NCBI GenBank assembly: GCA_011037195.1
Contig: JAAEAF010003344.1
Span: forward strand, 138,056-202,055
DNA: 64,000 nucleotides
Source: Triatoma infestans
Lineage: Eukaryota > Arthropoda > Insecta > Hemiptera > Reduviidae
Direction of reading: 5' to 3'
The notes beneath the pieces were generated by a model. That model ran no database searches. It was given only the letters and a program-made list of their open reading frames with translations, and was not told where the DNA came from. Below, piece by piece: positions 47,097 through 59,089 of the stretch. The position numbers and the translations under genes were made by a program. The number at the start of each line of letters is the position of its first letter. The first letter of the stretch is position 1.

Positions 47097-47458
47097 TATC
47101 CGTCGTAGCTTGAATATTCATTTTATTCCTGACCGGTTTCGGATTTTCATCCATCGACAGCGCAAATTCACTAAGTTGGTGTAGAGCATTCATTTCAACG
47201 TAATGTTTCTGTTACACTCATACTTGTTGGTTTGTGGGTTTGTATATATGTAAACCAACCATATATACAACCAACAAACCAACAAGTGTGAGTGTAACAG
47301 AAACATTAAGTTGTAGTGAACTCCCTTCGCGAACTTGGTGAATTTGCTCTGACGATGGATGAAAATCCGAAACCGGTCAGAAAGAAAATGAATACTCAAG
47401 TTACGACGGATAAAATACCAGATGTTATCCAGCATTGCGGACCTATCCACATATTCAA
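47097..47458. mobile_element. Foldback element (CCGGTTTCGG family)
   Basis: Arms of about 150 bp face each other: left 47093-47230 and right 47265-47430. They contain GACCGGTTTCGGATTTTCAT and its inverse, and AATGTTTCTGTTACACTCAT and its inverse, around a short TATATA loop. GGATCTGTTATCAT occurs just before (47083-47096) and just after (47459-47472), which suggests a 14-bp target duplication. Apparent ORFs here are arm artefacts. Confidence 0.75.
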
Positions 47459-48769
47459 CAGGATCTGTTATCATTAAGGTCTTGTTAGTACATCTTAGTT
47501 TAGAAGAGATCTTAGGCATAGGATGGGTTTCAATATATGAGATAATAAAAGTGGATCTTTATCAGTAGGATAGAATGCGGCTCTATACGGATTTGAAAAT
47601 TTATAGCTGTGTTAATCGTAGCATCGCTATGATAATTAGATCATTCAGAAAAGTAGGACTGGACCGTCTTAAAAATGAAGAAATTAAAGAAAGAATGGTT
47701 ATTAAAGGTTTAATGAATGAACGATTGTTCTGTAATAAGTAACATGGTATAACGGAATATCAAATTTGAGCGTCCTACGATTTAGTACGCGCACACAAGC
47801 GCTAATCGCTAAAAACATGGATTTGCGGTGAAAACTCAATTTCGCAAATTTGACACGATCGTAGAAACAGGAAGTATTTGTATCGTAGAAACATTTGATA
47901 CTAAGTAGAAACAGGAAGTGAACAAAAAAGGGAAATATTTAAATAAAGACTATAAAGGAAAGACTGATGTTTTTCATGATAAATTATATAAAATTATTTT
48001 AATGTAATATTCCTTTAAATACAAAATGTATATAATTAAAGAAGTATTCTTTATACACATGTTTCAGCTATACATAACCACTTTAATATGACATTAATTA
48101 TTCACAAAAAGTACAAAATAAATAGATGATTAATAAATGACTTATGTCAGTGCGAGCTCGTCTTTTTTAATAGAAAAATATTTTATGCATCAGAGCACCC
48201 TCTCATTTTCATTTTTAAAATTGCATTTCTATAATTTTAATTAAAAAAAAAAAAAATTTTGAATTTCAAACAGTTAATATACATCCTTAATATATTGAAT
48301 CAGGATGTTTCTCATTTAAATAATTCTAATGAATTTAATTCAGTAATCTTTTAATTGTAATTTTTGACATTTTTCTGTTTTGAATTACGTCAAAAACATG
48401 ACATTCGATTAAAATATCCTTACTATGGCCATAAAAATCCTTCTCAATAAAAATTGTCTTCTCGTAATTGCCACAGTCAATCCCAGGATTGATGTGCCAC
48501 AGATTTAGTTGTTTCTTGATTGACTTCTTTGCAGTAGTTTGCCAGTAAAGTAACTATATTTTTAACTGAAATAGATTTCTAGTTAAGTAGTTGCAACTAT
48601 AATTATTACAAAATATTGGCAGTTTTGGTGAGGAGAATAATAACATATTAAGAACAAATAAATTTGTGACTATTTCTCTGTTTTAAAATAAAAAAACTGG
48701 ACGTTTCGACCTAATGAGGAGGTCATCTTTAGCAGCACTAAAAATAGTGCTGGAAGAACTACTATCGCG

Positions 48770-49610
48770 TCGTTTTTTTCGAATTTAAGCTTTTACCATA
48801 ATATATGTTTTAAAGTCCCCGGAAATTATGAAAAAAATGTTTTTAGCGGAATTGTCTGTGAATGTGTGTGTGCGCGAATAAAGTATCTCAAATAAGAAAA
48901 ATTGCAATTAATTATAACATCTGACATAGTTTTTGGACAAAATCCATCAACCGAAGGTGCCACTTTACTGAATGTTTTTTTTTTCTTCTTCAATGTTTTC
49001 CACAATTTACTCGAAAACTGTTTGCAACGATTTTGATTAAAACTTAGTAAACTATTTACATAGACATAAATACCAAACTACTATTATTTGAAATTTCTCC
49101 CGGGAAAATTTAATTTTTGTGGGGTGGGGATTTTGGAGGATCAAATAAGCTTAGTTAAACTTTCCTCCAAAGTACCACGTCAGTACAATGTATGGATTCT
49201 ACCACCCACATAATATTAATATGCATTAGAACCATTACTAGATTCCAAAATTTGAAGAAAATCAGTTAACCGGAAGTGAGTTTATGCAGTATAAGTTAGT
49301 GAGTCTTCTGGAATTTTCTCGTAAAATACTATCAAGTTATTCTTTAAATTCTGAATAAATATTTTAAGAGGTTGTGCGGAATTTATTGCTTTAAAATTCA
49401 AATTTTGTTTGAGTTTTTTTTCAATATTATTGGTAGTGTCTTCTGGAGTACGATGTGAAGTGATTACCTGGGCCAAGATTGCCTATCAGCATGTAACCTA
49501 TATTTATGTTAGGACCCTTGTATATTTATATTAGAGTCCTGAAAAATAAATTCCGAGTTAGAGAAACTTCTGTAGTAAGAGAATGTCGTGTGTGTTTCGA
49601 TCAAATTTAT
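48770..49610 (+). mobile_element. Family M copy, diverged
   Basis: CATAATATATGTTTTAAAGT, AAATCCATCAACCGAAGGTG and ATCAGTTAACCGGAAGTGAG, ending GTAGTAAGAGAATGTCGTGT. Confidence 0.55.
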
Positions 49611-49999
49611 TTTTTATTAATTAAATAATTAGTTTTAACAGTTTCTGTTTAGGGGAAAGTACTGATGATAAGCGTGAACTTTTCCTGATTAAGAGGATCA
49701 CTTTATTAAAGGGTCAGTGAGGTGAAAATACCCGCTTTGGATATTTTAAACCATGAATGGATCTCTTTGTGAAAGCTGAGAACATAGTTTTGTGTGTTGC
49801 AAAAGAAATTATCCGCTGGCTTCATGGCATTAGTTTATTCCTGTTTGAGGCTTTATCTTCCTTAATCTCTTTAACAAAGGTACCTGCTTTTGTGCAATCA
49901 GTTAGCGTAAGTGCTGCATTCAATCGTGAAAATTGAAAGTGGTTTCAATGTTCCAAACCCAAATCGATTTAAAAAAAAATAAGAAAAAGAGCCTCAAAC

Positions 50000-50944
50000 T
50001 TATCTACTTTTACTAAATGTTGGCTTGTCTTCAATTTTATGACAATTGGGGAATCTAAATTCAATAAAATGACTTTTTTGAGGAAACCATACTCCTCTCC
50101 CTATCCCCAAAAACTTCTTTAAATGGACTGAATCGGAAAAAAGTTCCGAACAAAAGTGAAAGGTCTCCGTATTCATAGTTAGTGTAACAAATTTAATGAA
50201 ATCCATCGGTGTTTTAATGGATAAAATCATTGAAAATTAAAATATCTCGTCAAAGCGCACTTCCGGTTAACAGATTTTCTTCAGAATTCACAATTTTGAC
50301 TTCATATTTAATGCTCATTAATATTATTTAGATAGAATTGTATAATACGTAAACTACAGTAGCATATTAGAGGAAAACATATCCTCTCTTCTCTCCTCAA
50401 AAATTGAATATTTCCGGAGAAAGGTTTCAAATAAAAGTTGTAGTCAATGTACTAAGTTTAAAAAAAATTATTGTAGCCATTTTCGAGAGAGAGAAAACTA
50501 AAAAAGCTGTTGGGTGTCAACCGATTTCATTCAAACTCGGAATATAAGTACCTTATTTATTTCTGTTTAATGTTATTTGATGAAACAATTATATGACCAA
50601 TTCAAATAGCACTTTAGAGGAAACCATAACCCCAAACCTTCCCCAAAAGATCCCTAAAATGAATTTTTCCGGAGAAATGATTCAAATAAAAGTTGCTACT
50701 ACTTTGTACATACGATACCCAGTTATTATATCAAGTTTAAAGAAAATCATTGGAGCCGTTTTCTAGGAAATCCGAATAAAACTGAAAAATCCATTCAGTA
50801 GAGTGGTACTTCCGGTTGAGAAAATTTGACATGTAAGTTTTCCGGTCGAATCCTATGCTGATACCCAAATGTAATTTCAAGAAATGAACTTTCTGCGATT
50901 TTTCATTTTTTGAGCTGTGCTGTTCACATAAATATACTTTAATA
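50000..50944 (-). mobile_element. Family M copy, reverse, split by family N
   Basis: GCGCACTTCCGGTTAACAGA (about 50258), a diverged middle module and GGTACTTCCGGTTGAGAAAA (about 50806). It resumes at 51556 to reach the left end at 51690. Confidence 0.6.
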
Positions 50945-51555
50945 TGATTATATTAGGGGGGGGGGATGTAAACTAAATATGTTAATTAATAATTAATTTT
51001 TATAATTCATATTTGGAGTCTTCTCTAAAGGGATCTCGTGAGGTCTGTGTTATGTGAATTGAGCAAGGGATAAAACAAGCAGAAAATAAACATAAAAAGA
51101 AATACATATAATTCAAGGATAAATCTTAATACATATCAAATCTGATTCTTTAAATAGCGATAATAAAATTAAGTAGAAACTATATGTACTTTTTACAAAC
51201 TTACAATATATAAGAAGGTTTACTTGAAGGTTGGGGCTTTAGCACTTCTACACTGTTATATCAATTGAACACTTTCCTTCACCACAAAAATTTGATCCTC
51301 CGTATTTGAGGCTCTACATATATATAATCTCTCCTCTATTGAAGAGAGAAAGGAAGGGAAATTCCCTTTTATTGTACTAAAGGTATTCTACCTTCCTAAC
51401 TGTTTATTATTGTTTTCACCCAACTTTCGACAAAACCCAGGCTTGATATTGCTCTAAATAATAAATCAATATTAAATATATATTATTTATAATTACAAAA
51501 TCATAATTTATATTTTTTCATTTTTTCTTCCCAAGATCTACACATTACATTACAC
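50945..51555 (+). repeat. Family N repeat (LINE empty-site relative)
   Basis: GGGGGGGGGATGTAAACTAA, GGGATCTCGTGAGGTCTGTG, TTTTCACCCAACTTTCGACA and GGCTTGATATTGCTCTAAAT match, in order, the sequence on both sides of the LINE at 19.5-22.7 kb. This copy has about 360 extra bases between GTCTGTG and TTTTCACCC. It is inserted in a reverse M copy. Confidence 0.7.
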
Positions 51556-51692
51556 AGATACAGAATATTTTCTAAAAACCACTTTCTTTGACTCAAGATG
51601 CCACAAAACGTGTAATTCCGATGAAAAGCTCGATATCGAAAATTTGACACGATTACAGTACGTCCACTTACTAACAGTAAGAAAAAGTAATA
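51556..51692 (-). mobile_element. Left end of the split reverse M copy
   Basis: ATTTTCTAAAAACCACTTTC, GAAAATTTGACACGATTACA and the terminal hairpin CCACTTACTAACAGTAAG. Confidence 0.6.
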
Positions 51693-52214
51693 CCCATTCT
51701 ATTGACTCCCATCCCAGATAACTCGCTAAGTACTTAGTTTATATTTAAACTGCAAACAATAAAGAAAAAGTAAACATTTGTACTTTCCCAGAACAATCTT
51801 TTATTATGAATTATTCATTTCTCTCTTTGCACATCACTCCCCTCTATCCTCCACGTCAGTTGTTATTCATTTCTCTTTTTATGGTCAGCTATTCTGTCCC
51901 CTGTGGCATTTTTTTCAATGCGATATTTATCCATAGGATTTGTTTTTATTTTGTAATACTATTGTTCTATGAATCTCCCAGGTATAATCACGTTTAGAGG
52001 GAAAAAATAGAGTTATAATTTATTCATATGCAGTGGTTAACTTAAATTTTATATTGTACAATATTTTTGTTTCTATCTATTGTGTATCCTTTAGTTCCGT
52101 TGAATTCGCTATTCACATATTATTTTTCAGTTCTATAAATCACGTAATCCCTATAAACAAGTAAATTTATAATATTCTGTTGTGCTAGATTTTTTTTATA
52201 GGGCGTTGCTTTAC

Positions 52215-52480
52215 AATACTTCTTGTAAGAGCAAATATTGCAGTCGTATACAATTTTCAAAATTATTTTCACCCTCGGAAATCCTGAATCCGGGAAAAAA
52301 AGAATGATCTGCGTGTATGTGAAAAAAAAAAATCTCAAAACAGAAACATCGCCCGGAAAGTTGAAACTTAGTATTCTATTTAGATTCTACTCCGACATGA
52401 AGATTTCATTCAAAATCCATCAACCGGAAGTTATTGAATTTCAGTTTTTTTCTAAATATCCACTTCACTAAAATTTATAG
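52215..52480 (+). mobile_element. Family M fragment
   Basis: TACTTCTTGTAAGAGCAAAT, then ATTGCAGTCGTATACAATTT and AATCCATCAACCGGAAGTTA. Confidence 0.5.
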
Positions 52481-52489
52481 TAAAGTAAA

Positions 52490-52645
52490 AATAAAAAAAA
52501 AAAATTAAAGTAATGCCTTTTTTTCAGGCGGGCTTATCGTTTTAAATGAATATAAAATTTAGCAGTAATACACGGGATTCGAACTGGTTGATCTCCCACT
52601 TATAAGTCCATGCTCATAACCACTACACCATTGCAATAAACTGTT
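52490..52645 (-). mobile_element. Second tRNA-derived SINE or tRNA pseudogene
   Basis: On the minus strand GCAATGGTGTAGTGGTTATG (A box TGGTGTAGTGG) and CAGTTCGAATCCCGTG (B box) stand about 35 bases apart, as in a tRNA. The T arm and D arm are recognisable but the acceptor stem does not pair cleanly. An unrelated ~70-base body and a long T/A tract follow. It is not the same family as the other SINEs. It could be a lone tRNA-like relic. Confidence 0.5.
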
Positions 52646-53456
52646 AAAGCCTTTAAAAAGTTTTCTGTTTCATTAATGTTTTATGTCAATTAAAACAACA
52701 TGGCTCAACAAAGAAATTTCTTAAATTTTACACGAACACATTTCTAAATATAACTGATCTGTTCACTATAATTCAAGACATAAACGTATAATATGAAGAC
52801 TTAAACAAAAACTTTTATCAAGTCAGACTAGAACTTGTTCCACTTAGAAATTAACTGAATTTATAAAAGTTAGTAAGTTGTGTAACAGATTCAAGATAAT
52901 AGTTGGTTCCTGGCAAATACCAAAATTGTAATTCAGAAGGCGTGAGTTCAGTCCCAATAACATTTGAAATCTAACGACACAACTGGGGTGGATTATAAAA
53001 AAGCACGAATTCATCCAGGTCCCGATGCTTTTTGAATTCTTAAGTTAAATATTTAAGATTTTTTTTTGGCAGAAATGATTGGCACAGATCGTACAAAGTA
53101 TTGAGAAGGTGGGGGCGAAATCATTTCTTTTATTTATAACTGTACTTTTTTTTTTTTTTTTTTTAAAAAAAAGAAACGTGTTTATTTTATTTTTTCAGAA
53201 AAACCTCAGTAAAACTTTAAAATTTGTGGAGAAAATAAAGTTTATTTTTAGGACGTTTTAGAGGAATAAATGTGTGAAAATTGTTTGTTAGGATTTGATG
53301 GTGGAAATGGTAAAGAGTTTTTGATAGGGTGACATTTATTGAGTCTTAGAATGTTTGATTTTCAGGAAGGTTTAAATAGCCGGAGATTCTAAACCAACCA
53401 ATTTCTCCCTTGCTTGCTTTTATATAGTGAGTCTGTGGCGAGCGTTAGTATGTTTG

Positions 53457-53508
<52 letters not shown>

Positions 53509-54162
53509 GAATGTATGTGTTTTTCTCAGTGTGTGTGTGCGATGTTGACTGTTAAAAGAAGGTGGTAGAGATTTGAGAAAGTGGAAGATTTAGTAAGGAA
53601 CTAAGGTTTTTGAGGGAAAGACTTATTGAGGATCAGAAAGGATGAACTTTATGAACGTGTGAATATGTGTGTGTGTGTCGTGGTGAGTGAGAGAGAATGT
53701 ACGAGACAGAAAGAGAGTGAGAGTGAGAGATGGGCATTTTTTCATAAAAACCTATTTATATGAAGGATTCATTCAATACCTCCAACCTTTAGTCTTCATT
53801 TTATTTCATTTTTTATTTTTTATCTCCATTATTACCATTCATATCAAAAATTGCCTAATAATAAATAAATAATAAAAAAAAAACTTAATTGAATTGCAAT
53901 TATTCATAGAAATGAAAATACATTTTTTTATTAGATTTTGGAAAGTAAACTTCACATTGATATCAATAAATGTTTGAGATGATTCTGTTCCTTAAATAAG
54001 TGCTCTGAGTTGTAACAGAAATTATGCATAATGATTTTTATATTACGAAAAGAAAGCATGATATTGGAAGCGTTGAGGGAACATTGCTCTACTAGATCTT
54101 ATCTTCAAAGACCGGTGTGAAGTATTTCGGCAGTCAGTTAAGATAACAAGAGAGTAGAATAA
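52646..54162. other. No gene found
   Basis: AT-rich with long T/A runs, a large TG microsatellite and GA-rich sequence at 53687-53730. No ORF with protein-like content. Confidence 0.55.
53458..53506. repeat. (TG)n microsatellite
   Basis: About 23 uninterrupted TG units, the longest in the window. It is not inside a recognisable M copy. Confidence 0.95.
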
Positions 54163-54934
54163 ATGAATGAATATCCTTTAGGAAAAGTATATTTCCCCGC
54201 TCTAGAAACTAACTATTACAAGAAAATGAGACAACCAACGAAGATTAATTTCTACTTAAATTTTCCACGGTTCTTACAATGGGGGGATTGGTATCAGTGG
54301 AATTTGAGAAAACAAAGATTATTCCATAAAACAAGATATCAGTTTCTAGCTAGTTTTACGAATCCACTATGCCAGTATCAATTGGCTGTGTCCACAAAAA
54401 TGAAAGGGAAGATCCGGCTGACAAATTTCGCTTGTAGTTGCTTGTGGTAGATGTTTAGAGAAAGAAATTCAAATTGAGAGATGAACTTCCTTCAACAGAT
54501 GTTTCAGATTTCTAGCTTGGATTATGGACAAATGCTTCAAGGGAGAAGTGACCAGCCACTTCTTCAGCAATCTTACCGTCCCTACGTGTATCCCAGACTG
54601 TAAAAACGAACAACCCTTACACTGGCACGCGTTCAACATTCTCAATAGATGTATGCTACAATTTCGGTTTAGTGAACCCTGCAGGCAAACTCTAGCTCAA
54701 CCCTCCCCCCATATATATATAAAATTTCGCATTGTACACTCCAGGACACCCGTCTGGGCCCAAGTATTCCCGCGGGACTTAAGAAGGCGACTACAAGTGA
54801 CCCTCCACAATCTGACCGGAATCATTTTGGCATTTGTCTCAGGAAGTAGCGGGATCTGGACAATCAAGGTCATTGAAGCGGGAAGACTGGGGTGGCAACC
54901 TATACGAGACAGCCCCTTCAGGCCAATATGCTGA
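54163..54934 (+). other. Two adjacent unrecognised ORFs
   Basis: A 95-codon frame (54163-54450; includes FPRFLQWGDWYQWNLRKQRL) and a 136-codon frame (54524-54934) lie in a block free of M repeats and less AT-rich than its flanks. The first reads more like protein than its reverse strand. The second contains a TATATATATA run inside the frame, which argues against an intact gene. Neither has recognisable motifs or clear splice signals. Confidence 0.25.
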
Positions 54935-55079
54935 ATATTTGTGAATTCTAAACAGTTTAAAGGAAATAGAAATCAAAAAGACAGATGGTCATCAAGGTTG
55001 AAGACTTGGAGTGGAAAAGGCTTATTAACTTTTAAAATATGGAATCTTAGAGATTTAAATGGAAAATTTAAATGGAGCT

Positions 55080-55385
55080 ATCGTAATTATTGTAAATAGC
55101 CAACTTGGGATAATCCCTCATAATTCCGGTTGATTGATTTTTAACCAAAAACTTATTATCAGGTCTCTTGGTAGAGCTTGAACGAAATATCAAGTTTTGA
55201 ATTTTCTTCTTTTTTTTCTGCTTTTCCACCACAGTCTCATACACATACACACACACAAACCAATTTCTAAAACCCCCTTTTTTTGGACTCAACGTGACCT
55301 CAGACCGTGTATGTCCGGTGAAAACTCCATATCGAGAATTTTATACGGTCGCACTATTTCCTCTAAGAGTTAGAGAAAGGAAATA
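55080..55385 (-). mobile_element. Family M, left part, reverse
   Basis: CATAATTCCGGTTGATTGAT, a CA tract at 55239-55257, TATGTCCGGTGAAAACTCCA and the terminal hairpin TTTCCTCTAAGAGTTAGAG. Confidence 0.55.
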
Positions 55386-55587
55386 AAGGACAGAGTTTTC
55401 TAAGCCAACAAATTTAGATAAAATGTGGGGAAAAATAAAATTCTATTTCCATTAAAGTAGAGAGCTTTTTTGAAACCGAAGAGTACTAAAATGGTGAATA
55501 TCAATCAAGTTAAGGGGGTTTAAAGTCTACATTTAGTAACATGATAAGTAGACGTTGCCGCACATCCAGCCTTTACACATGGTGTAG

Positions 55588-55608
55588 TATATATATATAT
55601 ATATATAT
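55588..55608. repeat. (AT)n tract
   Basis: TAGTATATATATATATATAT; a second AT run lies at 55727-55742. Confidence 0.85.
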
Positions 55609-55887
55609 ACCCTTGTAACAAATGTACAGCCTGCCTTGCCTTGCCGGTTAGTATAGCCCTGTCTGGCACTCCATGCTAAGCCTTGTAACATTGAATACTG
55701 TTGCTAACGTTCAGTTTAACACGTACATATATATATATATATACTAAAACCAAACTGCATGTGGTCATGAGAATGTGGTTTTTAGGTTCCCTGGTATAGT
55801 AGTACACTGTAGTGGTAAATAACCATCCCTTACTTGTCACTTTACTACTTTTAACTAATAAAATCACATTTATTCACTGTTTACTAT

Positions 55888-56325
55888 TTGTTACTTTCTC
55901 TTATTTCCATTAAGTGAAAGTATTATGAACGTGTTAAATTTTTCCTAATTGAATTTTAATCCGGAAATAAAAATTTGGCAGACTTATCGCCTAAATACGA
56001 ACAAAAAATTCTGGATCTGGTTTCCGGAAAAATCAATCAACCGGAAATGCAACTTTACCGACTAGGGTTTTCACTTTTTGTACAATTTTTCTCAAAAATG
56101 GTTTCCTGGAGACATTTTAACCAAATCCATATTATCGTGTCCACTGGGTGAAATTTAAACGACAAATCATGTTGGACCTTTCTGAGATTTTCCGTTTTTA
56201 TATAATAAACAAGCATACCCAGCCAAACAGACTCACCTCACATATTGAGACACAGATCAATTACCATAAATGAAAATTTGACACGATTGTAAAACTTCCT
56301 CTTACTAGGAAGACGAGAAAGTGAG
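55888..56325. mobile_element. Family M, foldback form with two left ends
   Basis: It starts TTACTTTCTCTTATTTCC, GAACGTGTTAAATTTTTCCT in plus orientation. It ends GAAAATTTGACACGATTGTA, ACTTCCTCTTACTAGGAAGA in minus orientation, so both termini are left-type ends. The interior retains one module (CAACCGGAAATGCAACTTTA). Confidence 0.55.
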
Positions 56326-56933
56326 GATGATGAAACTGCATTAAACGTTCCTGGCGATAGAATTATTCAAAATTAATGTAAATTAGATGCGAAAATGGGC
56401 CTAGTTTTGAACATATGCAAATTGTACAGTACACTACATAAGTAAGCATAAAATTTATGACCAGCATATAATTGCTCATTGGAGAAATAAGTTATTAATA
56501 AGATCTGGTCTAAAACAGGCGTTTACAGGCAGATAACTCACCCGGCTGAATGAAGAATTCTCTAGTGGGGCAGTTGCAGAATGTTGGACAAGTAGTTCGT
56601 AAATATTGAAAAACCTTAATTAAAAACAAAGTTTTTATACTAACGTACTAAGCACTGATCACCAAAATACGTGCGTGCTTATGATTGGTTTTCATTTTAT
56701 TTGAAGGCGGCTGAATAATTCTTTCACTCAAATAACGTTTCTTGAAAATAATTGAGATATTTTGAACCATACAGTAACAGCTGTTAGTATAAATTAGCGT
56801 AAACCCTTTATAGGGCCAAATTTAAGTATTGCAGAATTTACGATTGGAGCCTGTGGTACGTCCATCTTATTTGACTCTTCAAACGACCACTTCTAGCGGA
56901 TCTAGCAAATAGTAACAATTACTTCATATATCG

Positions 56934-57638
56934 TCATTTACATTTTGGTAAAGGGCTTGGTCTAAGTTTGTTGGTGCAGTCCACGTCAAAATGTGGACCG
57001 GAACAATGGCGGCAAGCCCTATTCTTTAATACATTAAAAACTCCTAGGGGTGGTAGTAGGTTTTGGTTTCTGATTTTTATTCGATGCGGCCATTCTCTGT
57101 GGAAATGCATTTGTCCACAGAAACGACAAGGAGATGGGGGTGTGCGAGGATTAGAAGTTTTCGAAGTGACAGCGAAAACTGTGGGGTTTGTTTCAGAAGC
57201 CTGTACTTCTTTTAGGGCATTGGCATAAGAAAGTGCTTCGTCTAATTTTTGAGGTAGCTTAGTTCGTACCTCATTACGAAGTGGTTGAGGAACTGACTTC
57301 AGGAACGCATCAGTGGCCAGTTTGTCTAAAATAGTTTGTAAGGCCTCGAGTGGGTTAGCTTGGGCTTTTAAATGAATGGCGGATTGGATATGTCTAATTC
57401 TATCCGCGAAGGTTTCAGGAGGCTCTGTGGGTAGACACTGAATATTAGTCATTTGTTGTAAGAGGACTAAGGGGGTTTTCTCTTTTCTAAATCTATTTAG
57501 AAGACGTTCTGAGATTAGAGGATCCGTTATAATTGTACCCTGGCGTTGTAATTCGGCTTTCTGGGTGTCGTAAAATATTTTTGCAGAACCTGAGAGCCTA
57601 AGTGCATAGACAGCGTATATACAATTTTGTGTGCCGCC
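56934..57638 (-). pseudogene. LTR-retrotransposon Gag fragment
   Basis: An open frame of about 235 codons (stop to stop; first ATG at 57452) reads as the capsid and nucleocapsid part of a retrotransposon Gag. The capsid-like portion is rich in helices and is followed by two zinc knuckles of the CX2CX3HX4C type. The second (CRHCSGPHFDVDC) is complete. In the first the last Cys is Trp (CRFCGQMHFHREW). The frame is cut at about 57.64 kb, where a family M copy begins, and no protease or polymerase follows at lower coordinates. It is a truncated, non-functional remnant. The spacing resembles Mag-type Ty3 or BEL elements; I cannot choose between them. Confidence 0.7.
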
Positions 57639-57654
57639 CTATATTCTGCACGAA

Positions 57655-57819
57655 ACATCCAAAAAAACTCACACCAGATTTCTGTTTTCTCTTACAATTA
57701 TAAAAAAAAAAGTCTTGAGGTCGTGTCAAATGTTGGATATAGCGAATATTGACCGGAAATACCCATTTTGATGACTAATGAGTCCGAAAAAGTGTTTTCT
57801 TATTTTATAAAAACTGGCC

Positions 57820-57857
<38 letters not shown>

Positions 57858-58400
57858 AATGTGAACAGAATGGCTCAAAAACGAAAAATCACATTGGCTC
57901 AGAAACTTCAAACTTGACATTCCGATTGGGTATCAATCATCATGGGATCTGTCAAAAAAGGTTTTCTGTCTAAATTCTACAAAACCGCGTAATATCATTT
58001 TACTGTGAATGGATTTTTCAACGGTTTGAATTTTTTATTGAAAACGGTTCCAACGATTTTCTTGATTATGTTTCCCCGCCCCATCTAAAGTGCTATTTAA
58101 GTTTAATATATGATTTATTCATCTAAATAATATTAATTAGAATTAAATATGTTGTCGAAATATCTAGTTGGGAAAAAAATCGATTGACCGGAAATGCGCT
58201 TTTATTGAACAATTTTTTTCTTCTTTTTTTTCCAGTTTTTCTCCACAAAAACACGCATCATCTAACACGCACTATAAATATAGACAACCATCACTTTAAT
58301 ATGGAACTTTTTTCTGAGAAAACACGGGTTTCATTTAAGGGTTTTTTTGGGGGGGATGGGGGAAGATTATGGTTTTCCCCAAAAGTTGGTTTTATTAAGT
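57655..58400 (+). mobile_element. Family M copy
   Basis: GTCGTGTCAAATGTTGGATA, a (TG)n tract (about 57822-57852), CGATTGACCGGAAATGCGCT. It abuts the Gag fragment. Confidence 0.6.
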
Positions 58401-59089
58401 TTTGTTTCTCCCATTTATATAACATTGTAAATAACTTTAAGATGTCATTTAAATTCCATACTAGATTTTATTTTTTGTTACTAAAAACATCCTACAGCCA
58501 TGAGTTTTAATAAAAAAAATATAATTAATTAACTTAACAAAATTCAGAATATAAAAGTGAAACTTTGTGGTAGATAAAATAATAATAAACTGGGACGACC
58601 ACGAAATAAAAATAATATTTTAGTAAAGCATTTAAATATTTCTAACATTAATGTGTGCTCTAATATTTGAAATATAATGTCCTACATGCCCGTTAGAACA
58701 ATAAGGTAGAAAAAAATAAAACGGAAGTATTGTTTGCAATATTAAAATAGTGCCATTGAAATAAAAAACAAAAAAAATACAGCTATAAACCATACGTTTA
58801 ACTATACATATAAAATAATTGTTCAAAAGTTTAGAAATTTGAAACATGTAAAGCAATGAAACTATACATTACGTTGAAAACCGTTATACTAACATACACT
58901 ATATTTAAAAAAAAAAAAAAAAAAAATTATATTAGTTAAATATAAAATGAAATTTTTTTTATAAACTTTAATTTTTACACATTTATACTAATATAGACAT
59001 GGTGGGGATGAGGGACAGTTATTTAACCAGGCAGTTATAGAAGTGTTTATATTGTAGTGCAGAAGAAAGCGTCAATAACGCATAACTAC
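58401..59089. other. No gene found
   Basis: Very AT-rich, with a run of about 20 A at 58907-58926. Nothing recognisable. Confidence 0.6.

Noticed and set aside
47190..47519. 109-codon minus-strand ORF
   Set aside because: It runs through the arms and loop of a foldback element; the reverse arm gives an equally open frame.
52560..52640. Functional tRNA gene on the minus strand
   Set aside because: The boxes are present but the stems pair poorly and a T/A-rich tail follows; called a SINE or relic.
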